Below are positions 11,493-20,533 of a stretch of 64,000 nucleotides of DNA, piece after piece (within the stretch, counting starts at the first letter, position 1; every line of letters begins with the position of its first letter). The notes beneath the pieces were generated by a model. That model made no database searches and had not been told where the DNA came from. It was given only the letters and a program-made list of their open reading frames with translations. Source of the stretch: an uncultured Cycloclasticus sp. (GTDB taxonomy: Bacteria > Pseudomonadota > Gammaproteobacteria > Methylococcales > Cycloclasticaceae); NCBI GenBank assembly GCA_913060865.1, contig CAJXTU010000007.1, forward strand, positions 48,617 through 112,616, read 5' to 3'. Made by a program: the position numbers and the translations under genes.

Positions 11493-11783
11493 ATTGCCTT
11501 AAATTTATACACAACCCTAAGACGTTTTAAGAAAAACTATCAAGCACCTCTGGATGCGTTGACTGTAGAATGAACCAGAGCATTTATATCGGCTTAATGG
11601 TGGCATTTTTTCTGCTATAAGTGATTGACCTAATCGTAGGCCCTTAGCTTCAATAATAACCGCCACGAGAAGAATAGCGTCATGTATTAAATACTGTCAT
11701 GAAGCGAGGCTTGAAATGCTCCATATCAATCTTCGATATAAAATCATTGCTCATCTGCAAAAGTTCTTTTTATTGCATACCAA
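11493..11783. other. Gene-poor gap between tRNA-Leu terminator and DUF4010 gene
   Basis: With the end of the tRNA transcript, about 350 bases lack a convincing gene. A 16-codon hydrophobic frame starts at 11570 on the plus strand and an ATG-less open frame crosses the same bases on the minus strand; neither has a ribosome site or a recognisable motif. I see no clear regulatory site. Confidence 0.4.
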
Positions 11784-13046
11784 TCACAAGAGCCATGCCG
11801 TTGTTAACCCTGCTAAAACGACAAAAACTAATGGCAATAAGACTCTTACCCCCATACTAGACCCACCGATAAACACGGCGAGCATAGCCTTAATCAAAGT
11901 GTTAGAAGAAGATGCTATCACTATACTTAAAATAGCTACATCCAGAGATAGCTCTGCATTACTCATTCTAGATAAGGTTAAATTAATAGGATCTACATCA
12001 GCAATACCAGATACTGCAGCGAGAAGATAAATACCCGTCTCACCGAAAAAATGTATTGCAGCCTTCCCCAAGAGGATAATTAAAACTAATAACGCCCCAA
12101 AAAATAGTGCCGACTTTAGCTCTAAAGGGTTACCCAAGTGAGTCAATTTACTCGGCTGGTACTGAACACTTCGATTCCACATAAACGCCGCAGCGCAGAG
12201 TGTCAGTATAGTCATCACTCCCATCGGAATAATCAATGAATCAAATAACACAGGATTGATTAGACTTGCAATTAGTACAGTCCGTGGGAACATGGCTCCA
12301 CACGCCACCAATATACCGGCAGCAAGCACATTCTTCATGCTCTCTTGTTTTTGTGAGAGTCGTGAAAAATGCAAAGTCAACACAGTCGATGACACCATTC
12401 CGGCAGCCAATGCGGTTAATATGACCCCTTTCCCAGAGCCTGATGTTTTCATGACGAAATAGCCGACAAAAGAAACACTCGCAATAAGCACAACCATCAA
12501 CCATATTTCGTACGGATTAAACGCCTGCCAAGGACCGTAATTATGGTCAGGGAGGATAGGTAACAATACAATGGAAATAAGAAGAAGCTGTAAAGCCGCA
12601 TGTAGCTCATCTCGTTCTAAGCTTCTCAACCAGGCATGAAGCGTATCCTTAAATCGTAGCAATATCGCAGCAACTACTGCTGCAGAAGCGGCAAGGTTCA
12701 CATGGTCTAGCGCCGCTAACGCACCCAGCATAAATGTTAACAGTAGTGTTATAAGACTAGTGATACTTGCATCACCGCTAATACGCCGATGCATTGCGTA
12801 TACAACAGTCACAGCAACTGCAAATCCAACAAAGATAAGGCCAAACGTTATTGTTCCAATATACTGTGCTAGTAGGGCTGCACTACCGCCCAAAAGGCCT
12901 GTTAGGCCGTATGTTCGTAGACCAGCTTCTCGGTTACCGTCTTTTTCATCTCGTGATCGCCAACCACGTTCAACACCAATCAGTAACCCTATTGCCAGTG
13001 CATAACCCACCAGAGAAATATTTTCGGCATCAGCAAAATTATTCAA
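11784..13046 (-). CDS. MgtC/SapB-like DUF4010 multi-span membrane protein
   Basis: A 420-residue, very hydrophobic protein with roughly ten to twelve membrane helices. The N-terminal GLLIGVERGWRSRDE and GLRTYGLTGLLGG segments are the MgtC/SapB-type signature (E-R-GW...R--GLRT), and the remainder fits the DUF4010 domain, including GVILTALAAGMVSSTVLTLHFSRLS and a final AVFIGGSSMG helix. Transport function is often assumed but not shown for this family. It stands alone, flanked by gene-poor gaps on both sides, so its neighbours give no functional clue. Confidence 0.8.
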   Translation of the reverse strand: MNNFADAENISLVGYALAIGLLIGVERGWRSRDEKDGNREAGLRTYGLTGLLGGSAALLAQYIGTITFGLIFVGFAVAVTVVYAMHRRISGDASITSLITLLLTFMLGALAALDHVNLAASAAVVAAILLRFKDTLHAWLRSLERDELHAALQLLLISIVLLPILPDHNYGPWQAFNPYEIWLMVVLIASVSFVGYFVMKTSGSGKGVILTALAAGMVSSTVLTLHFSRLSQKQESMKNVLAAGILVACGAMFPRTVLIASLINPVLFDSLIIPMGVMTILTLCAAAFMWNRSVQYQPSKLTHLGNPLELKSALFFGALLVLIILLGKAAIHFFGETGIYLLAAVSGIADVDPINLTLSRMSNAELSLDVAILSIVIASSSNTLIKAMLAVFIGGSSMGVRVLLPLVFVVLAGLTTAWLL

Positions 13047-13526
13047 ACTACAGCTCCATTAAGTTGCATCAGTTACGTTTGTGAAGGTCGCAAGGTATCA
13101 TCTGTTAGAGTTATCGAGGTATGGAACACCTATCTCTTCACCATCGTTGTTGAGTATACATGTAGGAATAGCCCCATCACGACACGTCATAGTCCCAATT
13201 TTCTGGAGATTAATCAATATCCGATTTAGCGCCAATACTACCCTTTGAAGCATCTCTAACAAGCAACTGGGTTCAATTTTATTTAAATCAATAAACTTAT
13301 TAAACCCTAGAAAATACTAAGTTAAAGCTGACTAGTTACAAACCATGAGACACCTTCGTTAAATACCACTATTAACCATCCTAAGATGCTTGTAACTCTT
13401 ATAATTGTTTAAGCAATTTACTATGCGCCTTATTGGTTAAGTCCTGTTCATTTTTTTGCCATAAAACACCAAGATAAATAGTCAGACCTATTATTAATAC
13501 CTGTTAAATAGATATAAGTATTTGTT
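13047..13526. other. 480-base gap between DUF4010 gene and arsJ
   Basis: No confident gene. The only coding-like stretch is a short minus-strand frame at 13098-13253, listed separately. The rest is AT-rich with several stop codons in all frames. I see no clear terminator for arsJ, although it should end near here. Confidence 0.4.
13098..13253 (-). CDS. Possible small protein or gene remnant, 51 residues
   Basis: A minus-strand frame from ATG at 13253 to TGA at 13098 encodes a peptide beginning MLQRVVLALNRILINLQKIG and ending EEIGVPYLDNSNR. The frame stays open for about 20 codons upstream of the ATG without a better start. The amphipathic N-terminal half and polar C-terminal half with two cysteines look protein-like, but I recognise no family and no strong ribosome site precedes the ATG. 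It may be what is left of a decayed gene, or chance. Confidence 0.2.
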   Translation of the reverse strand: MLQRVVLALNRILINLQKIGTMTCRDGAIPTCILNNDGEEIGVPYLDNSNR

Positions 13527-14738
13527 TTACGTTTTCTCCGGCAAGGCTTTCGCTATGATCGCGGACATTAAAATAAACGCGGCGGAAACCCATAGGCACA
13601 TTTCAAAATTATAGTATTGATATAGCCAGCCAGATAAGACGGTGCCGAGCAGCCGACCTGCAGCGTTGGCCATGTAATAAAAACCAACATCTAGCGATAC
13701 GCCGTCTCTATTGGCATAACTCACTATAAGGTAACTGTGCAGTGATGAGTTAATGGCGAATAACACACCAAAAACAGCTAAACCAATCAATAATATATAA
13801 CTAATTTGAAACTCATAATGCAGTGCTAACGCCATCAGCATGGGCGCAATAAATAGAATAACGGCCCATTGGTACAGACGCTGCCCCTCTTTTTTATTTG
13901 CATTTTTTTGGCCTGATAACCTTGGCGCTACTGCTTGTACAACGCCATAGGCAATAACCCATAAGGCCATGACCCCGCCTACCTGCGAATAATCCCAAGC
14001 AAAATGTGCGGTTAAATACACGGGTAAAGCTACAACAAACCAAACATCTCGTGCGGCAAATAAGAATAGACGTGCGCTAGAGAGGCAGTTAATAGCCGAG
14101 CTTTTGGAAAAGAGGTGTTTAAATTTAGGCTTACTCGTTGCCTTACCCAATTCTTTTTTTAATAGAACACAGCTCGTTAGCCAAACCATTAGCAGAACAA
14201 GAACCATGATCAATACCGCATTATGAAAACCAAACTGGCTAAGCAGTACACCGCCGAGGAAAAAACCAACCCCTTTTAAGGTGTTTTTTGAACCCGTTAA
14301 TAAGGCCACCCACTTATAAAGTGTATTATCGGCCTCTTTTGGAACCAATAATTTAATCGCGCTTTTGGCACTCATTTTATTCAGGTCTTTGGCAACTCCA
14401 GAAAGGGCTTGCGCTGCCATTACCCATACTATGCTTAGCATATCCGGTGACACTAACAACATTGATAAAGCGAGTACTTGTAAAACTAGGCCAATGTTCA
14501 TTGTGGTATTTAAGCCAACAATCGCCCCCAGCCAACCGCCGAGTAAGTTCGTGAGAATGCCAAACACTTCGTAAAAAATGAACAACAGGGCTATTTCTAG
14601 TGGCGTATAACCCAGTTCATGAAAGTGCAAAACGATGAGCATTCTTAACGCGCCATCCGTTAGCGTAAAGACCCAATAATTACCTGTGATGATCAGGTAT
14701 TGTTGAATGTCGCTAGACAGTGATTTCAACGCATGCAT
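13527..14738 (-). CDS. arsJ: Organoarsenical (1-arseno-3-phosphoglycerate) efflux transporter ArsJ
   Basis: A 403-residue major-facilitator protein with about twelve helices. The opening YLIITGNYWVFTLTDGALRM and the AAQALSGVAKDLNKMSAKSA segment are characteristic of ArsJ. In the known system, a dedicated GAPDH converts glyceraldehyde-3-phosphate plus arsenate into 1-arseno-3-phosphoglycerate, which ArsJ exports and which then hydrolyses outside. The gene starts one base after the GAPDH stop, and an ArsR regulator lies further upstream, reproducing this module. The combination makes the call much stronger than sequence alone. Confidence 0.92.
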   Translation of the reverse strand: MHALKSLSSDIQQYLIITGNYWVFTLTDGALRMLIVLHFHELGYTPLEIALLFIFYEVFGILTNLLGGWLGAIVGLNTTMNIGLVLQVLALSMLLVSPDMLSIVWVMAAQALSGVAKDLNKMSAKSAIKLLVPKEADNTLYKWVALLTGSKNTLKGVGFFLGGVLLSQFGFHNAVLIMVLVLLMVWLTSCVLLKKELGKATSKPKFKHLFSKSSAINCLSSARLFLFAARDVWFVVALPVYLTAHFAWDYSQVGGVMALWVIAYGVVQAVAPRLSGQKNANKKEGQRLYQWAVILFIAPMLMALALHYEFQISYILLIGLAVFGVLFAINSSLHSYLIVSYANRDGVSLDVGFYYMANAAGRLLGTVLSGWLYQYYNFEMCLWVSAAFILMSAIIAKALPEKT

Positions 14739-14739
14739 A

Positions 14740-15756
14740 TTAGCCGATCAACTGATCTGATTGAGCCACCATGCGTACTAACTCAATAGTACGATTGACG
14801 TATCCCCACTCGTTATCGTACCAAGCGTATAGCTTCACTTGGGTGCCGTTCACCACCATGGTTGATAGTGCATCTATGATGCTGGAGCGTGGGTCGGTTT
14901 TATAATCAATGGAGACGAGTGGTCTTTCTTCGAACCCTAAAATGCCTTTTAATTCATTATCCGCGGCGGACTTTAATAGCTGATTAACCTCTTCTATTGT
15001 GGTTTTTTTAGCCACTTCAAAAACGCAATCGGTTAGTGATGCATTGGCTAAAGGAACACGAACTGCATGCCCATCCAAACGGCCTTTTAACTCGGGAAAA
15101 ATATGCGTAATGGCCGTTACTGAACCCGTTGATGTGGGGATAAGGCTCATTCCACAGGCTCTGGCACGCCGTAAATCTTTATGTGGTGCATCAAGTATGG
15201 TTTGTGTATTCGTCACATCATGAATGGTCGTTATTGACCCATGTTTGATACCCAGGTTTTCATGAATAACTTTAACCACTGGGGCTATACAGTTTGTTGT
15301 ACATGAGGCTGCTGTAACAATCTGGTGTTCTTTTTGGTTGAACAAGTCTTCATTCACACCCATCACTACGTTCAAAACGCCCTCTTCTTTTACCGGTGCT
15401 GTCACCACAACGCGCTTAACACCTTGCTTAAGGTAGGGTTGTAACAGCGCTTTTGTTTTCATTTTTCCAGATGCTTCAATAACCACATCGCAGCCCGACC
15501 AGTCTGTCTCGTTAATCGCTATATTCTGACTGGTACTGATTTTCTTACCGTTAATAACGATAGTATTACCCACATGCTCCGCTTCGTAAGACCAGCGACC
15601 GTGTACAGAATCAAAGTTTAATAGGTGCGCCAAGGTCTTAGCATCGCCTGCAGGGTCATTAATGTGAACGAACTCTATATCATTAGTGCCAAACCCCGCT
15701 CTTAATGATAATCGGCCCATTCGGCCAAAGCCGTTTATACCTACTTTTATCGTCAT
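14740..15756 (-). CDS. ArsJ-associated glyceraldehyde-3-phosphate dehydrogenase
   Basis: A 338-residue class I GAPDH. The NAD-binding start [17 protein letters not shown], catalytic Cys152 in AASCTTNC, base His179 in TIHDVTNTQ and the C-terminal [16 protein letters not shown] are all intact. Its tight coupling to arsJ (one base apart) and an arsR gene upstream indicate that it uses arsenate in place of phosphate to make the ArsJ substrate; it is probably not the glycolytic enzyme, although the sequence alone cannot exclude a double role. The ATG follows GGGTGAA, a modest ribosome site. Confidence 0.93.
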   Translation of the reverse strand: MTIKVGINGFGRMGRLSLRAGFGTNDIEFVHINDPAGDAKTLAHLLNFDSVHGRWSYEAEHVGNTIVINGKKISTSQNIAINETDWSGCDVVIEASGKMKTKALLQPYLKQGVKRVVVTAPVKEEGVLNVVMGVNEDLFNQKEHQIVTAASCTTNCIAPVVKVIHENLGIKHGSITTIHDVTNTQTILDAPHKDLRRARACGMSLIPTSTGSVTAITHIFPELKGRLDGHAVRVPLANASLTDCVFEVAKKTTIEEVNQLLKSAADNELKGILGFEERPLVSIDYKTDPRSSIIDALSTMVVNGTQVKLYAWYDNEWGYVNRTIELVRMVAQSDQLIG

Positions 15757-15810
15757 AACTATTCACCCTTTTTCAATTATCAGTATTTAAAACAAAAGAT
15801 ATATGGAATT

Positions 15811-15836
15811 ATACATATATGTTAAATCATATGTAT
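15811..15836. promoter_or_regulatory. Inverted repeat, candidate ArsR operator
   Basis: ATACATAT at 15811-15818 is repeated inverted as ATATGTAT at 15829-15836 with a 10-base spacer. It lies 55 bases before the GAPDH start and after the arsR stop. ArsR/SmtB proteins bind AT-rich imperfect dyads of this sort, so it may control a promoter for the GAPDH-arsJ pair. AT-rich DNA forms such dyads by chance, so confidence is modest. Confidence 0.4.
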
Positions 15837-15888
15837 TAAATTACTTTAATCCGCAAATAAAAATCAGCAGAACGGGGTAGTTACTTAA

Positions 15889-16251
15889 TTAGCAGCAGGC
15901 TTGCTCACGATCAGGGCGTGATCGCATGAGGGATAAATTATCGAGACTTTCTTTGATGAAAGCAGAATGGGATTGAGAGGTTATGTTCAGAATATCTACT
16001 GCCCAGCCCGGTAATGATGGGTTAATGCTATAAAAAACCCATTGGCCTTGTCGCCTATCAGACAACAAATTAAATTTTCTTAATTGCGCTAAGTGTCTTG
16101 ATATTTTAGGTTGGCTTTCTTGCAAGGCTTCCATTAATTCACAAACACACAACTCCCCTTCTTGCTGAATAAGCATAAGGCACGTTAACCGTGTTTGATC
16201 AGACAGGCATTTAAAAAAAGCTAAAGGTTCCATAAGCGGATTATAAAGCAC
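15889..16251 (-). CDS. arsR: ArsR-family arsenic-responsive repressor
   Basis: A 120-residue winged-helix metalloregulator. The region FFKCLSDQTRLTCLMLIQQ leads into ELCVCEL, where Cys35-Val-Cys37 is the arsenite-binding pair found in classical ArsR proteins, followed by the recognition helix ESQPKISRHLAQLRKFNLL. It ends with a vicinal Cys-Cys (119-120) that may add thiol ligands. It lies upstream of the GAPDH-arsJ pair on the same strand, 132 bases away. An internal Met at residue 7 (MEPLAFFKCL) is an alternative start. Confidence 0.92.
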   Translation of the reverse strand: MLYNPLMEPLAFFKCLSDQTRLTCLMLIQQEGELCVCELMEALQESQPKISRHLAQLRKFNLLSDRRQGQWVFYSINPSLPGWAVDILNITSQSHSAFIKESLDNLSLMRSRPDREQACC

Positions 16252-16283
16252 CCTATGATTATCAGCACGGTTGTGGTGAATAA

Positions 16284-16315
16284 AAAAAGGCCCTAGTAAA
16301 ATACTAAGGCCTTTT
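16284..16315 (-). terminator. Rho-independent terminator after the indolepyruvate oxidoreductase gene
   Basis: On the minus strand AAAAGGCCTTAGT pairs with ACTAGGGCCTTTT (one bulge) around a short loop and runs into a T-tract. It sits 22 bases past the stop of the 16337-19822 gene and just before arsR, separating the two transcripts. Confidence 0.8.
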
Positions 16316-16336
16316 AAATACGTCCTTCGCTTAAAT

Positions 16337-19300
16337 TTAAGCCGTTGTACCTGTTTTAACTTTAATAACTTTCATTGGGTTTTTAAAATGATCATCTAAT
16401 GTATTCCAGCGGCGCTGCGCTGCTTCAACACTTTCTGTTCTCACATGACCATAACCACGAACAAATTCAGGAACTCGCGCCATTTCAAGTGCAACGTCTT
16501 TATTTTCTTCAGTTAAACCACTAATAATTTGATTCAATACCGTTTTATATTGCTGTAGAAGTTCTTTGTCTTCTTTGCGTTCTGCAGAATAACTAAATGG
16601 ATTTAATGGGGTATGTCTCAGCACTTTAAATTTAGACGCTAATTTAAGCGCCGATAACATCCAGCCACCAAATTCACGTTTTTTCAATTGGCCTGTTATA
16701 GGGTCACGTTTTGAAATAAGCGGTGGTGCCATGTGGAACTTGATTTTATAGTCACCGGAGAAGTTTTCCTCAACCTGCTTCGCCCATGTGCCATCGGTAT
16801 ATAAACGGGCAACTTCTAACTCGTCTTTATACGCCATCAATTTATACAAGTAACGCGCTGCTGCTTGAGTAATTTCATCGCTATCGCCAGTTAATTTTTC
16901 TTCCGCTTCGCGAACTTGGTTGATCAGTTTGGTGAATTTATTAGCATACGACTTACTTTGATAAGCAATTAAGTCCTTCTCACGGCGGGCAATCAAATCT
17001 TCCGTGGTGGCTGATAACACTTCCCACTCAGGTGTTGTTGCACCTTGCTCCAATAACGCTTTAACTGCATCTGGATCATGCGCCATTAAGCGGCCAATTT
17101 TGAACACACGTTGGTTATACGCCACCGCTACGCCATTTTCCGTAATCGCATCCTCTAATGATTGACGCTTAACAGGCAACCAACCTTTCTGGCATGCAAA
17201 ACCCAATAACATCATATTCGCGCCGATGGTATTGCCGGTTAAGGTTTCTGATACCTTTGTTGAGTCGAAGAAATTACAATTACCTTCGCCAGTGAAACGC
17301 TCTAAAGCTTGTTTCATATCATCCACGGGGATACTGAAGTCTCCATCGCGGGTAAACGCACCAGTAACAATACCGTGTGAATTAACCACGCCTTTTGTAT
17401 GCCCTTCGCGTAATCGAGACATGCCTTCATCACTCGCACTGGTCACAATATCCGCACCAATCAACAAGTCTGCTTTACCAATGGATAAGCGTGTTGAGTT
17501 AAGTTCTTCAACATTATTAGCCACTTTAAGGTGGCAATACACTGCGCCAAATTTTTGCGCCATGCCTGTCAAATCAAGCACTTGCGAGGCAAAGCCTTCT
17601 GCTTTTGCCGCTTCACCAATCATTGATGATATGGTAACAACGCCTGTTCCACCAATACCGCATACTAACGAACCAAAGACGCCATCTAGTGGCTTAGGTG
17701 TTGGCTCGGGTAAGGCTGCAAACACATCATCCGATAAGTTCACTGCATTGCCCCGCGCTAACTCACCACCTTCTATAGTAACAAAGCTTGGGCAAAAACC
17801 TTTTACGCAGCTAAAGTCTAAGTTACAGCCTGATTGATCAATAACCCGTTTTCTACCCAACTCTGTTTCCAGCGGTTGAACAGACAGACAATTAGATTGA
17901 ACGCCACAATCACCACAACCTTCGCAAACTCGCGAGTTAATAAAGGTTAATTTTTTAGGCGTTTCCACAATTTTACGTTTACGACGACGGCGCAGCTCTG
18001 TCGCACAGGTTTGCTCATAAACAAGAATTGTCACGCCTTTTGTTTCCGCCAATTCTTTCATCACCACTTGCAAATCATCACGATGATACAAATCGGTACC
18101 CGGTGCAAACGCCGCTTTATTCAGCGCTTCAGGTTCTCTTGAAACCACGACCACACGTGCCGCCCCTTCTGAGTGCATTTGCTGGGTAATGCCTTCAACA
18201 GACAATGGACCATCAAATGATTGCCCACCGGTCATTGCTACCGCATCGTTAAATAAAATTTTGTAGGTGATATTAATATCTGAAGCAATCGCCTGACGAA
18301 TAGCCGTAGAACCCGAGTGATAGAAGGTTCCATCACCCAAGTTAACAAATGTATGGCGATTACCGAGGAATGGTGATGCGCCCGCCCATGTAGCCCCTTC
18401 GCCACCCATTTGTGTGTACGTGGTGCCCTTTCTATCCATTAAACCAACAAGGAAATGACAGCCAATACCTATCAACTGCTCACTGCTACCCTCAGGTAAT
18501 TTAGTAGACGAACTGTGTGGGCAACCTGAACAAAAGTACGGCGTACGTTCCACGGTATTGCGTGGCACACTGAGTTGTTTCTCGGCATTATCAAGCACAT
18601 CAATCCATTGGGTCATGGACTCCGTGGTTTTATATGGTTTCAACCAATTAACCAGTGCTTTAGAAATAAGCGCCGGTGTTAGTTCACCGTTGGATGGGAA
18701 CTGTGTTTGTTGATCGCGACCCTTTTTACCCATTACCAACGGGCGAATATCCATTGGCATATCAAACAAAATATCTTTGACTTGTGTTTCAAGAAACGGA
18801 CGAGACTCTTCAATCACAAGAATTTCATCGACTGACTCTGCAAACTCACGCACCAAGGTTTCTTCCATTGGCCAAATAACGGCAATTTTAAATACCGCCA
18901 AACCAAGCTCATCACGCATCGCTTCGTTGATACCTAAATCATTTAAGGCTTCAGTCGTATCTAAGTAACTTTTACCGGCGGTGATAATACCCACGCGACG
19001 CTGTTTTGCATCTAATGTGACTTTATTCAGTTTGTTAGCCTTAGTGAAGGCTTTAACCGCTGGTAAACGGGCATTTACAATACGTTCATCTTGGTCAACT
19101 GAACGATCTGGCCAGCGTGTATGCACGCCACTATCTGGAATAACAAATTCACTAGGGTCTGGCAAAACTGTTTCAGTACGCTTAGGGTCAACGTCCACCA
19201 TGTACCAAGATTCAGCAATATCAGAGACTGATTTAACGGCTATCCATACGCCTGAATAACGCGACATTTGGTAAGCAATAAGACCAAAGTCATAAATATC

Positions 19301-19822
19301 TTGCACCGATGAGCAATGCATAATGGGAATACATAAACCCGACAGAACGTATTCACTTTGTTGTTGAATACTGGATGAGCGACTCATTGGATCATCACCC
19401 ACCGCCATCACTACACCACCGTGCTTGCTAGTTCCCCACAGGTTTGCGTGATGAAGCGCATCAGCCGCTTGGTCCACACCTGGGCCTTTGCCATACCAAA
19501 GGCCAAAAGCGCCATCAAATTCATTGCCTTCAAAGAAATCAATTTGCTGCGAACCCCAAATTGCAGTCGCCGCCATCGCCTCATTAACACCTGGGTTAAA
19601 ATGAATATCGCGTTCGTTCAATGACGATTCAACGCCTCTACATTCGGTATCAAAATTACCGAACGGTGAGCCTCGATAACCTGAAATAAACCCACCAGTA
19701 TTAAGACCCGCTTCACGGTCACGGCGTTGCTGTTCAAATGCTAGACGTAAATAAGCTTGGTTACCTGATAAGAAAACAGGTCCGTCTTCGCGTATAAATT
19801 TCTCTTCCTTAGAATCTGACAT
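16337..19822 (-). CDS. Indolepyruvate:ferredoxin oxidoreductase, fused single-chain form
   Basis: A 1161-residue 2-oxoacid:ferredoxin oxidoreductase that oxidises aryl pyruvates (from Trp, Phe, Tyr) to aryl-acetyl-CoA. The N-terminal pyrimidine/transketolase-like half begins FLSGNQAYLRLAFEQQRRDR. The TPP site is the GDGTFYHSG...FNDAVAMTGGQ region (about residues 490-530). A cysteine-rich insert near residue 630 (CEGCGDCGVQSNC and later CNLDFSCVKGFC) is of Fe-S type. The gamma domain with GIGGTGVV is near residue 715. The long fused form is common in aerobic proteobacteria, unlike the two-subunit archaeal IorAB. A MaoC hydratase gene is 9 bases upstream, in the same operon. Confidence 0.9.
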   Translation of the reverse strand: MSDSKEEKFIREDGPVFLSGNQAYLRLAFEQQRRDREAGLNTGGFISGYRGSPFGNFDTECRGVESSLNERDIHFNPGVNEAMAATAIWGSQQIDFFEGNEFDGAFGLWYGKGPGVDQAADALHHANLWGTSKHGGVVMAVGDDPMSRSSSIQQQSEYVLSGLCIPIMHCSSVQDIYDFGLIAYQMSRYSGVWIAVKSVSDIAESWYMVDVDPKRTETVLPDPSEFVIPDSGVHTRWPDRSVDQDERIVNARLPAVKAFTKANKLNKVTLDAKQRRVGIITAGKSYLDTTEALNDLGINEAMRDELGLAVFKIAVIWPMEETLVREFAESVDEILVIEESRPFLETQVKDILFDMPMDIRPLVMGKKGRDQQTQFPSNGELTPALISKALVNWLKPYKTTESMTQWIDVLDNAEKQLSVPRNTVERTPYFCSGCPHSSSTKLPEGSSEQLIGIGCHFLVGLMDRKGTTYTQMGGEGATWAGASPFLGNRHTFVNLGDGTFYHSGSTAIRQAIASDINITYKILFNDAVAMTGGQSFDGPLSVEGITQQMHSEGAARVVVVSREPEALNKAAFAPGTDLYHRDDLQVVMKELAETKGVTILVYEQTCATELRRRRKRKIVETPKKLTFINSRVCEGCGDCGVQSNCLSVQPLETELGRKRVIDQSGCNLDFSCVKGFCPSFVTIEGGELARGNAVNLSDDVFAALPEPTPKPLDGVFGSLVCGIGGTGVVTISSMIGEAAKAEGFASQVLDLTGMAQKFGAVYCHLKVANNVEELNSTRLSIGKADLLIGADIVTSASDEGMSRLREGHTKGVVNSHGIVTGAFTRDGDFSIPVDDMKQALERFTGEGNCNFFDSTKVSETLTGNTIGANMMLLGFACQKGWLPVKRQSLEDAITENGVAVAYNQRVFKIGRLMAHDPDAVKALLEQGATTPEWEVLSATTEDLIARREKDLIAYQSKSYANKFTKLINQVREAEEKLTGDSDEITQAAARYLYKLMAYKDELEVARLYTDGTWAKQVEENFSGDYKIKFHMAPPLISKRDPITGQLKKREFGGWMLSALKLASKFKVLRHTPLNPFSYSAERKEDKELLQQYKTVLNQIISGLTEENKDVALEMARVPEFVRGYGHVRTESVEAAQRRWNTLDDHFKNPMKVIKVKTGTTA

Positions 19823-19831
19823 AAGCCCTCT

Positions 19832-20290
19832 TTAGTTTGTTTTTGCTTTTAATTTTGCCGGAATCGGTTTAACAACCGCCTCACCCGTGATAATTTTATT
19901 GCCTTCTTGATCAAAACATTCCGTACTAAACGTTACCGTATTATTTTCTTTATTAATAGCCAGAACTTCAACAACGGCTCTATATTCATTACCAAAAAAA
20001 GCTGGCCTTAGAAACTCAACGCTTTGTTTAAGCCACAATGTACCAAGGCCCGGCAGATCCATACCCAAAATGCCTGAGAATTGAATCACTGAAAACATAC
20101 CGTGTGCGACTCGCTGTTTAAAAATACTCTTCGCCGCATAGTCCTCATCGTGATGCGCTGGGTTCCAATCACCCGACATTTTAGAAAACTGAACCGCATC
20201 ATCGTGCTCAATCGTATAGGTTTTTTCTTTGCGCATACCGATAGTTAGGTCATCAATACTCATGCAATTAGTTGGTAATGGAATACTCAT
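19832..20290 (-). CDS. MaoC-like (R)-specific enoyl-CoA hydratase
   Basis: A 152-residue hot-dog protein. The hydratase motif is complete: FSKMSGDWNPAHHDEDYA gives catalytic Asp41 and His46, followed by RVAHGMF. Such proteins add water to enoyl-CoA, or act on ring-opened aromatic CoA esters. It starts the operon that continues, after 9 bases, with the indolepyruvate oxidoreductase, which makes aryl-acetyl-CoA; an aromatic amino acid or aryl-CoA route is an inference from that context. Confidence 0.85.
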   Translation of the reverse strand: MSIPLPTNCMSIDDLTIGMRKEKTYTIEHDDAVQFSKMSGDWNPAHHDEDYAAKSIFKQRVAHGMFSVIQFSGILGMDLPGLGTLWLKQSVEFLRPAFFGNEYRAVVEVLAINKENNTVTFSTECFDQEGNKIITGEAVVKPIPAKLKAKTN

Positions 20291-20477
20291 CGTGCTCCTT
20301 ATTTTTTAATTTATAAGCTGCTGATAAAAGCAACTCTGCCCCTACTTCACCCTTAAGCTATCAGCCTCTTGTTCAAGCAACACAATGATAAAGAATAAAG
20401 CCTTATTAAACTATGACATAAAACAACCCTAGTCACTATTATCAGCTATTTATATAGATAATTCGTTTGTCATTTTA

Positions 20478-20506
20478 TGACTGGATAATTGTTAACGGGC
20501 TATAAT
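20478..20506 (+). promoter_or_regulatory. Probable promoter of the MATE exporter gene
   Basis: Perfect TATAAT at 20501-20506, with TGACTG at 20478-20483 as a poor -35 at 17 bases. Transcription would start near 20513, downstream of a TTG at 20489, which argues that translation begins at the ATG at 20534. Confidence 0.5.
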
Positions 20507-20533
20507 TTAAATAAAAATAACTCATTTAAATCT

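Noticed and set aside
11244..11573. A plus-strand frame of 109 codons
   Set aside because: It runs straight through the complete tRNA-Leu gene and its terminator, and the translated sequence is the tRNA read as codons.
11570..11620. 16-residue hydrophobic peptide frame
   Set aside because: Too short, no ribosome site and no recognisable family.
14740..15756. GAPDH as the housekeeping glycolytic enzyme
   Set aside because: One-base spacing to arsJ and an upstream arsR make an arsenate role far more likely, although a double role is possible.
17226..17837. A 203-codon plus-strand frame
   Set aside because: It is antisense to the well-supported indolepyruvate oxidoreductase gene and has a low-complexity, Pro/Ser/Thr-rich translation with no family match.
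20489..20533. TTG start 45 bases upstream for the MATE gene
   Set aside because: A perfect TATAAT at 20501-20506 would place the transcript start after it.
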